Part shown: positions 40,066 to 40,172 of the stretch, one piece after another
Layout: each line of letters starts with the position of its first letter
Numbering within the stretch: the stretch's first letter is position 1
Source: JANYCG01 sp031431035
GTDB taxonomy: Bacteria > Pseudomonadota > Gammaproteobacteria > Burkholderiales > Burkholderiaceae_C
Assembly (NCBI GenBank): GCA_031431035.1
Contig: JANPCR010000127.1
Span: 1 to 40,172 of the forward strand
Direction: 5' to 3'
Length of the DNA: 40,172 nucleotides
The notes under the pieces: model-generated
Database searches by the model: none
What the model saw: only the letters and a program-made list of their open reading frames with translations
Told to the model about the DNA's origin: nothing
Program-made: the position numbers and the translations under genes

Positions 40066-40172
40066 ATGTTTGACCCAAAGCAACCAACGCGCTTCCTACC
40101 CGGAGAAGGAAAGACGTTCAAGATCGGTCGGATGAGCATGACGTTCAAGACGACCGCAGGCGAAACGTGGAA
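40066..40172 (+). CDS. Start of a second cassette gene, cupin-like protein (3' end outside window)
   Basis: ATG at 40066 opens MFDPKQPTRFLPGEGKTFKI followed by GRMSMTFKTTAGETW at the window edge. A GGAG lies 10 bases upstream, and attC2 ends 79 bases upstream. The opening resembles cupin-domain proteins common in integron cassettes, but only 35 residues are visible, so this is tentative. Confidence 0.55.
   Translation, partial: MFDPKQPTRFLPGEGKTFKIGRMSMTFKTTAGETW

Noticed and set aside
1..40172. tRNA, rRNA or riboswitch genes
   Set aside because: No cloverleaf with a TTCGA-type arm, ribosomal segment or familiar aptamer pattern was seen on reading either strand; a covariance search was not possible.

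Overview
The window is bacterial DNA from the Betaproteobacteria, most likely Burkholderiales/Comamonadaceae (a Rhodoferax- or Polaromonas-like organism). The evidence is four tripartite-tricarboxylate 'Bug' binding proteins without their membrane partners, the order ftsK-lolA-rarA, fairly high GC coding sequence, and intergenic repeats with a CTCTAG core of a kind I associate from memory with Comamonadaceae. I could not run any database comparison. No tRNA, rRNA or CRISPR array was seen.

Layout. 1-9 kb is mostly housekeeping: a truncated LivH permease, rarA, a Bug protein, lolA, ftsK, a Crp/Fnr regulator, trxB and rpmB-rpmG. 8.9-16 kb is a hexuronate/aldarate module. On the minus strand it holds uronate dehydrogenase, a TRAP transporter (dctP, dctQ, dctM), a glucarate-dehydratase-like enolase and a Bug protein; a FadR-type GntR regulator is divergent, with a perfect 13-bp operator-like dyad between them. 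16-18 kb carries azlC-azlD and a HCCA-isomerase/DsbA-like gene. 18.3-27.4 kb is a hydroxycinnamate (ferulate/coumarate) module: amidohydrolase, enoyl-CoA hydratase, feruloyl-CoA synthase-like ligase, short-chain dehydrogenase, two tandem Bug proteins, a tannase/feruloyl-esterase lipoprotein and a MarR regulator. The gene set corresponds to the CouL-CouM-CouN-CouO route (side-chain shortening to a benzoate plus acetyl-CoA). 27.7-33.2 kb has an HxlR-like regulator, an FKBP isomerase and the heat-shock set grpE-dnaK-dnaJ. 33.4-36.1 kb has a membrane protein, a frameshifted radical SAM gene and a BrnT/BrnA toxin-antitoxin pair.

36.1-40.2 kb is an integron. On the minus strand lies an internally deleted integrase (intI) with a LexA box in its promoter. 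Next comes a probable attI containing a 20-codon ORF whose stop lies in the crossover site, then an inserted unit with an intact tyrosine recombinase and an IS91-family transposase. After these are an attC, a one-gene cassette (DUF5063-like), a second attC and the start of a cupin cassette.

The most unusual signal runs across the whole window. Four intergenic copies of a roughly 115-bp composite element (near 16.0, 18.2, 28.4 and 35.3 kb) lie in the same orientation. Each has a perfect palindrome whose sequence differs between most copies, a TCAAAA box, an AT-rich spacer, a conserved CTCTAGCTC core and a terminal hairpin with compensatory length changes. The palindrome centre is 56 to 57.5 nt from CTCTAG in all four.
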